Source: Dokdonella_A sp046347015 | Lineage (GTDB): Bacteria > Pseudomonadota > Gammaproteobacteria > Xanthomonadales > Rhodanobacteraceae | DNA length: 64,000 bases | Assembly: GCA_046347015.1 (NCBI GenBank) | Contig: JAXMHA010000015.1 | Span: forward strand, 6,761 to 70,760 | Reading direction: 5' to 3' | Shown here: positions 52,628 to 60,754 of the stretch, piece after piece | Numbering within the stretch: the first letter of the stretch is position 1 | How the letters are laid out: each line of letters begins with the position of its first letter | Notes under the pieces: generated by a model | What the model saw: the letters and a program-made list of their open reading frames with translations, nothing else | The model's database searches: none | Told to the model about the DNA's origin: nothing | Program-made: the position numbers and the translations under genes

Positions 52628-53179
52628 ATGCGTCATCGAACTTTGTCCAGTGCCATCCTGGCGTTGCTGTTGATTCCCGCGTTGTCGTTCGCACAAGCGA
52701 CAAAGCCGGAGCAAAAGCCGCACGCACCCGGGGCCAAGCCCGCGGCGCCGGCGGGCAGCGAGCAAAGGGAATCGCCATTCGACGAAATGGATACGAATCA
52801 CGATGGCGTCGTGACGCGTGAAGAATTCATGGCCTTCCGGGACAAGCGCTTCAAGGAGCTCGACACCAACCACGACGGCAAGGTGACTCCGGAAGAAGTC
52901 GCGCACGCGCCCGAGCTCATGCAACGCAACATGCGCATCGCGAACCGGATGGTCCAGTCGATGGATCCCAACCACCTCGGTTACGTGACGCAAAAGGAAT
53001 GGGACGCACAGTCGGAGAAGCGCTTCAAGGCCATGGACAAGGATGGCACCGGCAAGGTGAAGAAACCCGAGGAGCGCGCGCCGAAGATGAGGGGGCGTCA
53101 ACCGGGCAAGCCCCTGCAGCCCATCCCGCCGAACAAGCCGCTGCAACCCGTCCCGCCGCCGACCCCCGGCGGACACTGA
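52628..53179 (+). CDS. exported EF-hand protein with Pro-rich tail
   Basis: A 183-residue protein with a signal peptide (to about residue 21, LSFAQ) and a low-complexity Lys/Pro/Ala linker. Calcium-binding loops follow: DTNHDGVVTREE and DTNHDGKVTPEE are canonical, DPNHLGYVTQKE is degenerate, and DKDGTGKVKKPE is partial. The C-terminus is a repeat of QPxPP units. GGAGG lies 8 bases before the ATG at 52628. The function is unknown; calcium-dependent interaction in the envelope is a family-based guess. Confidence 0.88.
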   Translation: MRHRTLSSAILALLLIPALSFAQATKPEQKPHAPGAKPAAPAGSEQRESPFDEMDTNHDGVVTREEFMAFRDKRFKELDTNHDGKVTPEEVAHAPELMQRNMRIANRMVQSMDPNHLGYVTQKEWDAQSEKRFKAMDKDGTGKVKKPEERAPKMRGRQPGKPLQPIPPNKPLQPVPPPTPGGH

Positions 53180-53242
53180 GGTTCTGCTTCATCCGGCACG
53201 GCCAGAAATCCCCGCCGCCATGCCGATCCGGGGACCGCAGGG

Positions 53243-53710
53243 TCAGGGACGACCGCTGCGGGGTGAGCGTGGCTGGGCAGGTGGCATCGTTCCCGTCGCC
53301 GGTGCGATCCTGGTCGAAGGCGCACCCGACCGCATGCCTGATGGCGACGTCAGGATTGGCTGTCGATAGCTTCCGTGCCCGGGCCCCCACGATCCGCCGG
53401 GCGAATGGTTGCCATGGCCATGCCAACGCGGAGACACGTATGCCGGGTAGCCGTCGGACCAGGAACCCCAATAACCGCCGGCATAGGGATAGCCGTAGCC
53501 GTAGCCACAGCACCACGACGGCGAATAGTACGAGCCGTAGTAGCCGACTCCCCCGTAGTACGACACCGAAGGATCCGGGGCGATCCCGTAATAGGCATCG
53601 CCGGCAGAGCCATCACCCCGGATGTAACTGTAGCCGGGGGTGTAGTAGCAACCACCGAGCAGTATCGTGGCGGCCCCTGCGATCCAGAGTCCCTGATGCA
53701 ATTTCTTCAT
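53243..53710 (-). CDS. Gly/Tyr-rich lipoprotein
   Basis: A 155-residue protein whose signal ends in the lipobox-like LLGGC. The mature part is low-complexity, rich in Tyr, Gly, Ser and Pro (YYGGVGYYGSYYSP, GYGYGYPYAGGY). No domain is recognised. Such Tyr/Gly-rich lipoproteins are common in Xanthomonadales and may be surface or matrix proteins. GGAGGG lies about ten bases before the ATG. It follows the aminopeptidase gene on the same strand by 65 bases. Confidence 0.7.
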   Translation of the reverse strand: MKKLHQGLWIAGAATILLGGCYYTPGYSYIRGDGSAGDAYYGIAPDPSVSYYGGVGYYGSYYSPSWCCGYGYGYPYAGGYWGSWSDGYPAYVSPRWHGHGNHSPGGSWGPGHGSYRQPILTSPSGMRSGAPSTRIAPATGTMPPAQPRSPRSGRP

Positions 53711-53775
53711 GGCCTGAACCCTCCGCATCGCAGCATGCACGCGCCGCGTTGAATGCAGTCTGAGCGCCCCCGGCA

Positions 53776-54876
53776 TTACCGTCCCCGGACTTCGGATGAT
53801 CCCGCGATTCCGCGGCACGTCGCCATCGTGGCTACCGGCGCGCGTTCATCGATGCCCTGATCCGCCAAAGCCAGGAGGCGAGCGTCACGTGCCGCGGCGG
53901 AAAGCGCGCCCGTCGCGGCAACTTCATCGTAAAAGCGCCGCCACTGGCCGTCCGCGTCCCTGAACATCTGCGCGAATGCCGGGATCCATTGTTCATACAG
54001 GCCAAACGGCAGCAGCTTCGCGTTGTTGATCGGTCCCGCCACCCAGGCATCGTAACGGTGGTGGCCGGGCCAGTCGTGGTCGCGCCATGGAGCGTACGCG
54101 GCGCGGAACGATTCGATTGCCGCCTGCTTCCCGGCACGCAGGTCACCCGGCGGTTTTCGTTGCGCGTAGATCGCGGCGAGTTCGTCGCGCAGGTCAAGCA
54201 CACGTCGTGCGAACGCGGTATCAAACGCGCCGGAATCATCGATCGCGTCAGGAACGCCACGCACCCGGTGCCACTCGCACAAACCTTGCCGCCCGACGAA
54301 GCTGGCGAACGACTCGTTGAACGTCGTATCGCCCGCAAGGTAATACTCCTGGTGCGCCAATTCGTGGAAGATCATGCGATCGAGCGTATCGGCATCCCAC
54401 CGCAACATCGTGCCGAGAACGGGATCGGCGAACCAGCCGAGCGTCGAGAATGCCGCGGCGCCTTCGATCCAGGTGTCATCGCCCCGCTCCTGCAGGCGCT
54501 TCGCAGCGCGCCGCGCATGGTCCTCGTCGAAGTACCCCTGGTAGGCGACGCAGCCGGTGAGCGGGAAGCAATGCCGGATCGGCTCGACCGAGAATTCACG
54601 TGTCGCCAGGACATTCCACGTCACGTACGGCCGATCCAGCGCCACGAACGTCGTGTAGCTCCGGTTGCGCGGCAGGTCGAGCTGGTCCGACGCAAACCGG
54701 CGTGCCGCTTCGGCCTGCCGCAACAACGCACGGTCGTGTTCCGTCAGCCGCGGGTCCCGGATGGCACGGTCCAGCGGCTCCCGGCGGGCGAGCAGCGACA
54801 GTTCACCCCGCGCAACATGCACGGCATACCCGAGGCTCGCGCAGCCGTCGAGCAGGGCCGCGGCCAACAACGCCAT
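53776..54876 (-). CDS. putative zinc aminopeptidase lipoprotein (COG4324 family)
   Basis: A 366-residue protein with a short lipoprotein-type signal (MALLAAALLDGC) and the zinc-protease motif HELAHQ (H171, E172, H175). The downstream FNESFASFVG may give the third ligand, Glu. The overall sequence matches the predicted aminopeptidases of Pfam family Aminopep. The fragment FYDEVAATGALSAAARDARL lies near the end. It lies 94 bases after the S10 carboxypeptidase gene on the same strand, so two peptidases may act in the same pathway. Confidence 0.85.
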   Translation of the reverse strand: MALLAAALLDGCASLGYAVHVARGELSLLARREPLDRAIRDPRLTEHDRALLRQAEAARRFASDQLDLPRNRSYTTFVALDRPYVTWNVLATREFSVEPIRHCFPLTGCVAYQGYFDEDHARRAAKRLQERGDDTWIEGAAAFSTLGWFADPVLGTMLRWDADTLDRMIFHELAHQEYYLAGDTTFNESFASFVGRQGLCEWHRVRGVPDAIDDSGAFDTAFARRVLDLRDELAAIYAQRKPPGDLRAGKQAAIESFRAAYAPWRDHDWPGHHRYDAWVAGPINNAKLLPFGLYEQWIPAFAQMFRDADGQWRRFYDEVAATGALSAAARDARLLALADQGIDERAPVATMATCRGIAGSSEVRGR

Positions 54877-54970
54877 CGTGGCTCCGGTCAGCCGCCTCAG
54901 GAACGCGGCAACGAGTCGTCGACGCCCGGCTTTCGCCGCGACATCATCCGCGCTCGTTCGCCCGAACGGT

Positions 54971-56557
54971 CTATTTGGCCTTGACGTTGTCGGTCGCCCT
55001 GATGAAAGCGGCGACGTTGTCGTGCAGTTGCCGCAGCGATGGCAAGTGGGCGTAGACCATGTGCCCCGATTCGTAGTAGTGCGTTTCGATGTGATCGGTG
55101 AGGTTCGCCGGAATCGGCAGGTGCTTCATTTCGTAGTCGGCCGTGAAGAATGGGGTTGCAAGGTCGAAGTAGCCCGAGTTCAGCATGACGCGCAGACGCG
55201 GGTTGTACTTCATGGCCGCGGCAAGGTCCGGCATCACGTTCGGCATGCCGGGAATCGCGAACGGCGCGCCCGGCTGCTTGTGCTCCCATTTCCAGTTCGA
55301 GAAGTCGGCATCGGCGAAGAGTTTGTAGGTCAGGTCCTTGCCGAACTTCAGGTCCTTGCGCACGTAATCGTTGAATGCCGAAAAATACGCGGACGAGATC
55401 GCGGCGGATTGCGGGTCGTAGGCGGCGTCCTTGTCCAGGGCATCCATCACCGGTCCGGAGAAGCGGGAGTCGAGGCGCCCGGTCGTGAGGCCTTCATCGA
55501 GCTGGAGGGTGTGCTCGAACTCGCCACCGCTGACGCGCAGGTTCGCACGCTCGAGGTAGTCGACCGGCAACGACGTGTAGCGATGCAGCTTCTCGGCGAT
55601 GGCGCGCTTGTGGGCGGTATCGATCGAATTGCCCTGTGCCAGCGCCTGCGCGTACTCGCCCATCGCGAAGCCCTCGACCTCGCGCAGCAACGACGGCAGG
55701 TCGGTGAAGCCCTGCAGCTTGTGGTGGTACCACGCCGTCGCCGCATAGGTCGGCAGTGCCAACTGGTAGGCCAGGTCGACCCCCGGATCGATTTGCGGGA
55801 AGTCGATCAGCATGCTGACGTTCAGTACCTGCGACAGCAGCACGACACCATTCAAGTCGATGGCTTTCCCGCTTTGCAGGAGATTGGAGAGAATTGCGGA
55901 GCGGGTCGTGCCGTAACTCTCGCCGAACAGGTACTTCGGCGAGTTCCAGCGCCCGTACTGCGACAGGAACTTGCCGATGAACTGGGCGAACGCCTCGGCA
56001 TCGGGATCGGTGCCGAAGTACGCTTTCGGACCTTTCTCGAGATCGGCGAATTCCCCGAAGCCGGTGCCCGGCGCATCGACGAAGACGAGATCGCAGACAT
56101 CGAGCAGGCTGTCGTCGTTGTTGACGATCCCGTACGGTGCCGGCGGCGTGTGCGTGTCGTCCGCGGTGACGACCCGGCGTGGGCCGAAGGCACCCATGTG
56201 CAGCCAGATCGTCGAAGATCCGGGTCCCCCGTTGTACAGGAACATCAACGGACGCCGCGACGGATCGGCACCCTTCCTGAAATACGCCGCGTACGACATC
56301 GTCGCCGACGGCTCGTTCTTCTTGTCGGTCAGCAGCAGTGTCCCTTCCACCGCGCGATAGGCGATGCTGCGTCCGCCGATCGTGACTTCGCCTTCGGTGT
56401 CCGACTGCTTCGCCTCGAGCTTGACCGGCGGCGTCTCGTGCCCCTTGGCCGCCGCGTGGCCATCGGGCTTGGCGGATGACTCATCCGCTCCCGCGGGTTG
56501 CAAGGCCAGCGCGGATGCGACCAGGATCGAAGCGAAGACCGGAAGCCACCTTTTCAT
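54971..56557 (-). CDS. S10-family serine carboxypeptidase-like exported protein
   Basis: A 528-residue exported alpha/beta hydrolase of the S10 family. A signal peptide (to about residue 24) and a charged linker precede the core. The oxyanion region YNGGPGSS, nucleophile Ser214 (FGESYGTT), Asp465 (GYFDLATP) and His499 (SGHMVYAH) form an intact catalytic triad. It should remove C-terminal residues from peptides in the periplasm or outside. The ATG at 56557 follows GGGGGA. The frame extends upstream in all, but the signal peptide fixes this start. Confidence 0.92.
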   Translation of the reverse strand: MKRWLPVFASILVASALALQPAGADESSAKPDGHAAAKGHETPPVKLEAKQSDTEGEVTIGGRSIAYRAVEGTLLLTDKKNEPSATMSYAAYFRKGADPSRRPLMFLYNGGPGSSTIWLHMGAFGPRRVVTADDTHTPPAPYGIVNNDDSLLDVCDLVFVDAPGTGFGEFADLEKGPKAYFGTDPDAEAFAQFIGKFLSQYGRWNSPKYLFGESYGTTRSAILSNLLQSGKAIDLNGVVLLSQVLNVSMLIDFPQIDPGVDLAYQLALPTYAATAWYHHKLQGFTDLPSLLREVEGFAMGEYAQALAQGNSIDTAHKRAIAEKLHRYTSLPVDYLERANLRVSGGEFEHTLQLDEGLTTGRLDSRFSGPVMDALDKDAAYDPQSAAISSAYFSAFNDYVRKDLKFGKDLTYKLFADADFSNWKWEHKQPGAPFAIPGMPNVMPDLAAAMKYNPRLRVMLNSGYFDLATPFFTADYEMKHLPIPANLTDHIETHYYESGHMVYAHLPSLRQLHDNVAAFIRATDNVKAK

Positions 56558-56697
56558 AAGTCCCCCAAAGCGGAACGACCATGTGCAGGCGCTGGCACGA
56601 AGCCTCTCGCCGCGGCGAGGGCTCCCGTCCGCACCTGAAACCGGAACCTTGCGAAGTTTCGCGAATGCGACGGCGTTCGCCATGCGCCGGAAGTCAT

Positions 56698-56722
56698 GGC
56701 ACGCATGCTCGGCACGCATGCT
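56698..56722. repeat. tandem 12-base direct repeat upstream of the S10 gene
   Basis: GGCACGCATGCT occurs twice, at 56698-56709 and 56711-56722, separated by one base. Each copy holds the palindrome GCATGC. It lies about 140 bases upstream of the S10 start, in the gap after the diguanylate cyclase gene. It could be an operator; no known regulator site is recognised. Confidence 0.4.
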
Positions 56723-56767
56723 TGCCACGCGCACCGGCCCTTGCAGCCACCGCAGCTTCCGGTCCGA

Positions 56768-57922
56768 TCAGGACCCAGGCGCGACGCCGACCGTGGGGGT
56801 CGACCGCGTGGAGTTCGCTGCGCGGAAAGGGCCGGCTTCGAATGCCACGACGCCTGCACCGGCGTTTCGCGAAACCACGTCCGGCCCCCCCGACACCACC
56901 ACCCGGTTGCGGCCGCGTTGCTTCGCGTCGTAGAGCGAGCGGTCGGCGCACTTGAGCCACTCATCGACATCGCGCAGGTCCGCGCTCGCGGGGCATACGC
57001 CAATGCTGACCGTTCCAGTCGCCGAGCCGCCGTGGGACAGCACGCGTTCCGCGCTCTCCCGGATCCGATCGGCAACCTGTGCCGCTTCGGTGATCCCGGT
57101 GCACGGCAGCACCACCACGAATTCGTCGCCACCGTAACGTCCCGGCGTATCACCGGCCCGCGTGTGCTGGCGGATGACGCCGGCCATGCGTCGGATCAGC
57201 AGGTCCCCAGCGGGGTGGCCGTGCTGGTCATTGAAGGACTTGAAACGGTCGATGTCGAGGATCATCAGCGCAGCCGGCTGGCCGCGCTCGCAATACCGCT
57301 GCAACTCGGTGTCGGCAACCGACTCCCAATGGCAGCGTGAAGGCAGGCCGGTCAGGCTATCGGTCCGGGTGACCGCTTCGAGCTTGCGGTTCAGCTCCCG
57401 GGTCGACCGCATCAGTTCGAACATCGTTGTTGCCAGCACGACCGGATAGACGACGAGCATCGGCAAGCAAGCGAGGATTTCGTTCATGCCCGACGCGAAC
57501 CGGACCGACCAGCCCGTCGCCAGGGCGGTCACCGCGCACCCCGCAAATGCCGCGGGAACGCTACGCGCCAGCATCGGCCAGCCACCGGCCATGATGGAGC
57601 CGGAAACCAGCATGGTCACGATCAGGGCACTCGGCAGCAGGTTGAAACGCATCAACGCGATCACGATGCCGGCGATGGCCGCATCGACGAGGAAATTGCG
57701 GAACTCGGCGGCAACCGGATTCCGGGAGCGGTACGACGCCAATGCAGCGATGTGCGGCCAGACGAAGCACAGCGGCGCCAGGAGCCATACCGCCGTTTCC
57801 GAAATCACCTGGCGCAGGACCACGGCGACGGCTGCAAAGGCCAGCGCCATCCCGAGGGTGCGCAAGCGATGGCAGCGAACTATGAATCGTCGCTCGTGAG
57901 ATTCCAGCGTGCGTCGTTCCAT
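56768..57922 (-). CDS. MASE2-GGDEF diguanylate cyclase
   Basis: A membrane enzyme of 384 residues that makes cyclic di-GMP. A MASE2-type sensor domain with about six helices fills residues 15-155 (FVWPHIAALASYRSRNP and MRFNLLPSAL are typical). The GGDEF domain follows, with the active site GGDEF at 284-288 and an intact inhibitory RxxD site (RAGD, 275-278), which implies product feedback. The layout resembles E. coli DgcC (AdrA), which controls cellulose production. The ATG at 57922 matches family starts. It lies behind a probable sigma-54 promoter and a palindrome. Confidence 0.93.
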   Translation of the reverse strand: MERRTLESHERRFIVRCHRLRTLGMALAFAAVAVVLRQVISETAVWLLAPLCFVWPHIAALASYRSRNPVAAEFRNFLVDAAIAGIVIALMRFNLLPSALIVTMLVSGSIMAGGWPMLARSVPAAFAGCAVTALATGWSVRFASGMNEILACLPMLVVYPVVLATTMFELMRSTRELNRKLEAVTRTDSLTGLPSRCHWESVADTELQRYCERGQPAALMILDIDRFKSFNDQHGHPAGDLLIRRMAGVIRQHTRAGDTPGRYGGDEFVVVLPCTGITEAAQVADRIRESAERVLSHGGSATGTVSIGVCPASADLRDVDEWLKCADRSLYDAKQRGRNRVVVSGGPDVVSRNAGAGVVAFEAGPFRAANSTRSTPTVGVAPGS

Positions 57923-57934
57923 GCCTGTGCCGAT

Positions 57935-57950
57935 GGTTCCCGTGGGAACC
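57935..57950. repeat. palindrome before the cyclase start
   Basis: GGTTCCC-GT-GGGAACC is a perfect 7-base inverted repeat with a 2-base centre, 12 bases upstream of the cyclase ATG. It lies in the expected leader of its mRNA and could be an operator or a stem that affects translation. Confidence 0.5.
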
Positions 57951-58028
57951 GCCCTCCCCCAGCCGAGAAGCTGAATTCCGGTCCAGACCGCCTGGATGAC
58001 GGCATGAAACGGGTCCCGGTTGGAGTAC

Positions 58029-58045
58029 AGCAATTAGAGTGCCAA
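58029..58045 (-). promoter_or_regulatory. sigma-54 (RpoN) promoter upstream of the diguanylate cyclase gene
   Basis: On the minus strand TTGGCACTCTAATTGCT matches the sigma-54 consensus TGGCAC-N5-TTGC. The invariant GG (-24) and GC (-12) are separated by ten bases. Transcription should begin near 58018 and give a leader of about 95 bases before the ATG at 57922. Sigma-54 promoters need an enhancer-binding protein; its site is not identified. Confidence 0.7.
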
Positions 58046-58282
58046 CCGGCGGAGAGGAAGCCTTCACCGCGCTGCTGCGCCGTTCGACGGCAACGCCCCG
58101 GGGCTCGCGGAAGGAAAGTGACGGTCCGGTAACAGGGCGCGATATGCACGGTCCTGGTCCGTCCAGATGCCCCCGTCCCGCCGAACCGCCACGCCAAACC
58201 GATCATGCGCCGGGCCGAGGTTCGCCGAATCCCGGTGCAGGTGGGATACTTCTTCCCCATCCAACCTGCCAAGGAGATCGGC

Positions 58283-58636
58283 ATGACCGATTCGATTTAT
58301 CCCTCACCATCGGCCGAGTTGTCGCGCCATCGCCACGAGCTCGCGCCCGAAATCGATACCGCATTCCACGAGTTCAGCCGCCAGGTGTTTGCCGACGGTG
58401 CCCTGCCGGGGAAAACGAAGCAGCTGATCGCCGTTGCAGTTGCGCATGTCACCCAGTGCCCTTACTGCATTCGCGGGCATACGCGCGCCGCGAAGCGTGC
58501 CGGCGCGACACCGCAGGAGCTGATGGAGGCCGTCTGGGTTGCCGCGGAGATGCGGGCCGGAGGCGCCTTCGCCCACTCGGCCTTGATGCTCGACACGCTG
58601 GGACTCGGCACACTACAGCCCGCCAGCGCCCCGTAA
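58283..58636 (+). CDS. AhpD-like carboxymuconolactone decarboxylase family protein
   Basis: A 117-residue helical protein with the CxxC redox motif in CPYCIRGHTRAAKRAGA, followed by the conserved His. It is typical of AhpD-like peroxidase/disulfide proteins in the CMD family. The family includes antioxidant enzymes, but substrates often remain unknown. The ATG at 58283 is preceded by AAGGAG. It is divergent from the cyclase gene and converges with the DUF2058 gene. Confidence 0.9.
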   Translation: MTDSIYPSPSAELSRHRHELAPEIDTAFHEFSRQVFADGALPGKTKQLIAVAVAHVTQCPYCIRGHTRAAKRAGATPQELMEAVWVAAEMRAGGAFAHSALMLDTLGLGTLQPASAP

Positions 58637-58765
58637 CGCCCGCGGTCGCGGCACTCGATGGAATGCGGGGTGGCGCGACAGCGCGCGATCCCCTCGCCTC
58701 TCGTCTCCGTGCCGCGATCGGGCACTTCGACGCCCCCGCCGGATGCGCTGCAGCCGGAGTCCCGG

Positions 58766-59323
58766 CTACCAGATCAAATCGTCGGGAACGCCGTCGTCGG
58801 CCGCGGGTTCCGATTCCTGCCCGCACAGGAGAGCGAGCGCAGCAGGATCGATCGCGCCCGCCGCGAGTGCCACGTCCCGGGTGACCAGCAGGTAGCGTCC
58901 GCCATAGTGCACGACACCCAGCTCGCCGCCATTGAGTCTCGGTAGCTGCTCCGAGGTGACGTGGATCCGGCGGATGCGGTTTCCGTGCGGGAAGTGACGC
59001 GTCAGTTCGGCAGCTTGATCGTTCAGATGGCAGCCGTCGAGCAGTGCGCCGAGCTCCCGGTGGCGGCGCTTCTTCTCGCGCGCCCGTTGCTCGACATCAC
59101 GCTGCAAGGCCGCCCGCTCCGCCTGGTCGGCGCGTGCACGCAGCGCGAACGCGCGCGCGAGATCCATGTCGGGCATCGCCGGTTTTTTCGTGCCGACATC
59201 ACTCGCGCCGCTGGCCTTTCCTTGTCGCGGAGTCGACTTGCCGGTTTCCCGCCGCGGCTCGGCGCTGGCCGGCTTCGACTTGAAGCCCGCCTTCAACAAC
59301 TGGTCGCGCAGGGATTCGGACAT
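58766..59323 (-). CDS. DUF2058 family protein (YaiL-like)
   Basis: A 185-residue protein. It starts with MSESLRDQLLKAGFKSK, then a highly charged coiled-coil-like region (about 55-95) and a C-terminal domain with IRRIHVTSEQLPRLNGGELGVV and RYLLVTRDVA. This is the DUF2058/YaiL family of nucleic-acid-associated proteins of unknown function. It lies downstream of slyX on the same strand, 37 bases apart. Confidence 0.9.
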   Translation of the reverse strand: MSESLRDQLLKAGFKSKPASAEPRRETGKSTPRQGKASGASDVGTKKPAMPDMDLARAFALRARADQAERAALQRDVEQRAREKKRRHRELGALLDGCHLNDQAAELTRHFPHGNRIRRIHVTSEQLPRLNGGELGVVHYGGRYLLVTRDVALAAGAIDPAALALLCGQESEPAADDGVPDDLIW

Positions 59324-59360
59324 CGGCTGTCACCGCAATGACGGCGGACTGCGGCATCAC

Positions 59361-59576
59361 TCAGTAATGTGGGGGCGGCGGCTCGTCGTGCACATCATGC
59401 GCCAGTGCGATGCGCAATTGCCGGTGATCGGCACTCAAGCGCTCCAGCAATACGCAAGCTTCCCGAAGCTTGCGATCGTGCTCGGCGATCGTCGACCCAA
59501 GGCTCGCCAGCGAGTCTTCGATGAACGCGACACGCACCTCGAGCTCGGTTACCCGGTCGGCCATCACGTTGGTCAT
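59361..59576 (-). CDS. slyX: SlyX family protein
   Basis: A 71-residue coiled-coil protein. Heptad-like segments (VTELEVRVAFIEDSLASL) fill most of it. It ends with the conserved PPPHY tail of SlyX. The biological role of SlyX is unknown. The ATG at 59576 overlaps the gmd stop by three bases (ATGA), so translation is probably coupled. An ATG at 59564 is also possible. Confidence 0.92.
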   Translation of the reverse strand: MTNVMADRVTELEVRVAFIEDSLASLGSTIAEHDRKLREACVLLERLSADHRQLRIALAHDVHDEPPPPHY

Positions 59577-60715
59577 GGCCGGCCTCCGGTCGGAAGCGAC
59601 TCGACGAACTGGCGTCCATGGCGCGGTCCTCCGAACCCGGACGCTTCACGCGCTGCAAGCGCAAAGTCGGCACGTGCCATCTCGTCCACCAGCGTTGCGA
59701 AATCGACTTCAGGCTGCCAGCCGAGCTGACGGTGTGCAAGTCCCGCGTCCCCCACCAGCGTATCGACCTCGGCCGGCCGGAAGTACTGGCGGTGGATCCT
59801 GACGATGACACCCCCGGCCTTCAACCGGAGCGCGCGATCCGCAACCGAAACAACGGTCGCGTGCTCGTCCGCGCCACTTCCGCTGAACTCGAGTTCGATG
59901 CCCATGGCCCGGGCCGCCGCGTACACGAAGTCGCGCACCGAGTGCTGCACCCCGGTCGCGATGACGTAGTCGCACGGCTTGTCCTGCTGCAGCATCAGCC
60001 ATTGCGCCCGGACGTAGTCCCGCGCGTGGCCCCAGTCCCGGCGCGCATCGAGGTTGCCGAGGTACAGGCTGTGCTGGAGTCCGTGCGCGATTCGCGCGAG
60101 CCCGCGCGTGATCTTGCGCGTCACGAACGTCTCACCGCGCAACGGCGACTCGTGGTTGAACAGGATGCCGTTGCAGGCGTACATGCCCCATGCTTCCCGA
60201 TAGTTCACGGTGATCCAGTACGCGTAGAGTTTCGCCGCGCCGTAGGGCGAGCGCGGGTGGAACGGCGTCGATTCCCGTTGCGGCGTTTCACGCGTCAGGC
60301 CGTACAGCTCCGATGTCGACGCCTGGTAGAACCGGCACCGGTCCCCCAGGCGGAGCACGCGCATCGCCTCGAGCAACCGCAACGTGCCGACGCCGTCGGC
60401 GTTCGCGGTGTATTCCGGTTCCTCGAACGAAACCGCCACGTGACTTTGTGCGGCGAGATTGTAGATCTCGTCCGGCTGCACCTGCCCGACGACCCGCAGC
60501 AAGCTGGTCGAGTCGGTCATGTCGGCGTAGTGCAGGTCGACGCCCTGGGCCGTCTCGTCGAGTTCGCGATGCAAATGGTCGATGCGCTCGGTGTTGAACG
60601 ACGAGGCCCGCCGCTTGATGCCGTGGACCGCATAGCCCTTGGCGAGGAGCAATTCGGCGAGGTACGCGCCGTCCTGTCCCGTGATGCCGGTGATCAGCGC
60701 ACGCTTCTGGCTCAT
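59573..60715 (-). CDS. gmd: GDP-mannose 4,6-dehydratase
   Basis: NADP-dependent SDR enzyme that converts GDP-D-mannose to GDP-4-keto-6-deoxymannose, the precursor of GDP-fucose, GDP-rhamnose and related sugars. The 380-residue product begins QKRALITGITGQDGAYLAEL (Gly-rich NADP site) and has the catalytic YxxxK in SPYGAAKLYAYW, with a Ser in FYQASTSELYG. Length is normal. It lies in the same direction as ugd but no glycosyltransferase or epimerase is adjacent. The end product here is unknown. Confidence 0.96.
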   Translation of the reverse strand: MSQKRALITGITGQDGAYLAELLLAKGYAVHGIKRRASSFNTERIDHLHRELDETAQGVDLHYADMTDSTSLLRVVGQVQPDEIYNLAAQSHVAVSFEEPEYTANADGVGTLRLLEAMRVLRLGDRCRFYQASTSELYGLTRETPQRESTPFHPRSPYGAAKLYAYWITVNYREAWGMYACNGILFNHESPLRGETFVTRKITRGLARIAHGLQHSLYLGNLDARRDWGHARDYVRAQWLMLQQDKPCDYVIATGVQHSVRDFVYAAARAMGIELEFSGSGADEHATVVSVADRALRLKAGGVIVRIHRQYFRPAEVDTLVGDAGLAHRQLGWQPEVDFATLVDEMARADFALAAREASGFGGPRHGRQFVESLPTGGRP

Positions 60716-60754
60716 CGGGCGGTCCCGCCGTTCGTGGAACGATGGTAGTGGCGG

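Larger units (their letters stand above)
57923..58282. other. divergent regulatory region between cyclase and AhpD-like genes
   Basis: No gene is supported in these 360 bases. It holds the cyclase leader with its palindrome, the sigma-54 promoter, and the ribosome-binding site (AAGGAG) of the AhpD-like gene at the other end. No clear sigma-70 promoter is seen for the plus strand. Confidence 0.45.
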
